Shown here piece after piece: positions 22,809 through 23,107 of a stretch of DNA of 23,107 nt (position 1 is its first letter; each line of letters begins with the position of its first letter). A program made the position numbers and the translations under genes. The stretch covers positions 1 through 23,107 of the forward strand of contig DAOWEW010000141.1 in the NCBI GenBank assembly GCA_030638305.1, in the 5' to 3' direction. Origin of the DNA: Desulfobacteraceae bacterium (GTDB lineage Bacteria; Desulfobacterota; Desulfobacteria; Desulfobacterales; ETH-SRB1). Under the pieces are notes generated by a model that worked only from the letters and a program-made list of their open reading frames with translations, was not told the DNA's origin and did not search any database.

Positions 22809-23024
22809 ATGCCTGTTGCAATTAATACTCTAAACATATATAGCCGCCTTAAATCTACTGGTCTTTCAGAAGAATCCGCAAAGGAGTTCGCCAAGGTTTT
22901 TCAGGAGACCATAGATGAAAAACTGGCTACTAAAAATGATCTGGAGCTGGTCAAGAACGAACTCAAAAAAGAGATCGCCGAATCAAAGGCCGACGCCGGT
23001 ATGCTGGTTGCTGGCTGCTCCTAA
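22809..23024 (+). CDS. DUF1640/CCDC90-like coiled-coil protein, truncated
   Basis: A 71-residue ORF. The opening (NTLNIYSRLKSTGLSEESAKEFAKVFQETI) and the charged coiled coil (KNDLELVKNELKKEIAESKAD) match the small DUF1640-type proteins. Those proteins then end in one membrane helix, usually introduced by a KW.. motif and AGMLVAQA-like sequence. Here AGMLVA follows directly after SKAD, and a shifted frame stops after GCS, so the membrane anchor is lost. It looks like a deletion plus frameshift. The product would be soluble and probably non-functional. Confidence 0.5.
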   Translation: MPVAINTLNIYSRLKSTGLSEESAKEFAKVFQETIDEKLATKNDLELVKNELKKEIAESKADAGMLVAGCS

Positions 23025-23033
23025 TGATGATTT

Positions 23034-23048
23034 TCACACTTCGTGTGA
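23034..23048. other. Short hairpin after the DUF1640-like ORF
   Basis: TCACAC-TTC-GTGTGA is a 6-bp stem with a three-base loop just after the DUF1640-like stop. No T-run follows, so it is not a classical terminator. The last 60 bases of the window hold nothing I recognise. Confidence 0.3.
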
Positions 23049-23107
23049 CAGGAGGGCATCGTCGAAAGGAAAAAGCGATAGCATTTCCGGGCCTTGCTCG
23101 GTGACCA

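Overview
The window looks like a piece of a Gram-negative bacterial chromosome. The signs are an OmpA-family envelope protein, a lipoprotein and several exported proteins. The mix of PAS/REC histidine kinase, Cache-GAF-GGDEF protein and an N-type ATPase cluster fits a Desulfobacterota-like (deltaproteobacterial) genome, but that placement is inference. Almost all genes are on the + strand. No tRNA, rRNA, CRISPR array or complete insertion sequence was seen.

Bases 1-1121 hold the 5' part of a minus-strand PHP-domain gene that runs off the left edge, a poor stretch (431-747), and a small conserved-looking gene broken by one frameshift (748-1121).

Bases 1161-9852 form a tightly packed signalling cluster. 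In order it encodes a coiled-coil protein, a one-membrane-segment protein with a large cytoplasmic part and a periplasmic OmpA domain, a Rab/Ras-like small GTPase, a degenerate class III cyclase-like protein, a PAS-PAS hybrid histidine kinase with a receiver, and a double-Cache/HAMP/GAF/GGDEF diguanylate cyclase. The first five genes overlap or nearly touch. The first two proteins share a short N-terminal motif, and the cyclase gene has no ordinary start codon where its conserved N-terminus begins. I read this as an envelope-tethered, GTPase-linked signalling module.

Bases 10062-16911 carry five consecutive genes for exported or membrane-anchored proteins: two of unknown family, a trypsin-like protease fused to a formylglycine-enzyme-like (SUMF1) domain that lacks the catalytic cysteines, a Cys-rich helical protein, and a lipoprotein with PKD-like and parallel beta-helix regions. 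They look co-transcribed and may form one surface system, but their function is unknown.

Bases 16974-17190 are a gene-free insert with imperfect terminal inverted repeats, flanked by a perfect 13-bp direct repeat. It looks like a MITE. An AlbA_2/Schlafen-type ATP-binding protein gene follows (17285-18541).

Bases 18651-22227 hold a partial N-ATPase operon: atpR, atpB, atpE, atpF and atpA are intact and translationally coupled. The atpD, atpC and atpQ genes normally found upstream are absent, and atpG is cut to ten codons. Unless the missing subunits are supplied elsewhere, this cannot make a complete rotary ATPase.

Bases 22228-23107 hold an interspersed-repeat fragment, a candidate promoter, two tiny membrane-protein ORFs (the first with a nonsense codon at position 2) and a DUF1640-like coiled-coil ORF that has lost its usual membrane-anchor end. 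The segment looks like decaying intergenic debris.
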